From Bacteroidales bacterium (lineage in GTDB: Bacteria > Bacteroidota > Bacteroidia > Bacteroidales > WCHB1-69): a DNA stretch of 5,184 nt. The stretch lies in contig JAISTU010000177.1 in NCBI GenBank assembly GCA_031272415.1, forward strand, positions 1-5,184. Reading direction: 5' to 3'. The translations under genes were made by a program, and so were the position numbers. Numbering within the stretch: the first letter of the stretch is position 1; every line of letters starts with the position of its first letter. A model generated the notes under the pieces. The model did not search any database. It worked only from the letters and a program-made list of their open reading frames with translations, and had not been told where the DNA came from. Positions 5,182-5,184 of the stretch are shown here, in pieces.

Positions 5182-5184
5182 AAT

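Overview
This AT-rich window reads as a chromosomal segment of a Bacteroidota bacterium, probably Bacteroidales-like. Three things point there. The order rpsU - Xer recombinase - short HPF on one strand is a familiar Bacteroidota order. A TAnnTTTG-type -7 promoter box (TATCTTTG) lies upstream of rpsU. Shine-Dalgarno motifs are absent in front of every gene except rpsU. The species cannot be named from this sequence alone.

All five credible genes lie on the minus strand, so transcription runs from right to left. From the right edge: a repeat element (5129-5181), the rpsU promoter and leader, rpsU (bS21), an overlapping hairpin and then a strong intrinsic terminator, a XerC/D-type tyrosine recombinase, a short-form hibernation factor HPF, a sigma-54-type AAA+ activator without a receiver domain, and a membrane-anchored LTA-synthase-type phosphotransferase of the sulfatase fold. 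The recombinase, HPF and activator are separated by only 16 and 3 nt and probably form one operon. The activator starts at TTG and sits in the same frame as HPF, just beyond its stop codon (TAA AAA TTG). The phosphotransferase follows after a 57-nt AT-rich gap. It may be the last gene of that operon or have its own promoter; no clear one is visible.

Functionally the genes cover translation initiation (bS21), ribosome hibernation (HPF), chromosome-dimer resolution (Xer), a transcription activator of unknown targets, and envelope modification. No defence system, phage, insertion sequence, CRISPR array or RNA gene was found, and nothing that looks like a new multi-gene system.

The most unusual content is the non-coding repeats. 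A composite element, made of tandem heptads AGAGTGN followed by a T-run and a conserved core of about 27 nt, occurs at both ends of the window in the same orientation, with 10 heptads on the left and 2 on the right. The left intergenic region (1-262) is a mosaic of this element, a 20-nt imperfect palindrome among short direct repeats, and a second heptad array (AATTNNN) that runs into the 3' end of the phosphotransferase gene and supplies its stop codon.
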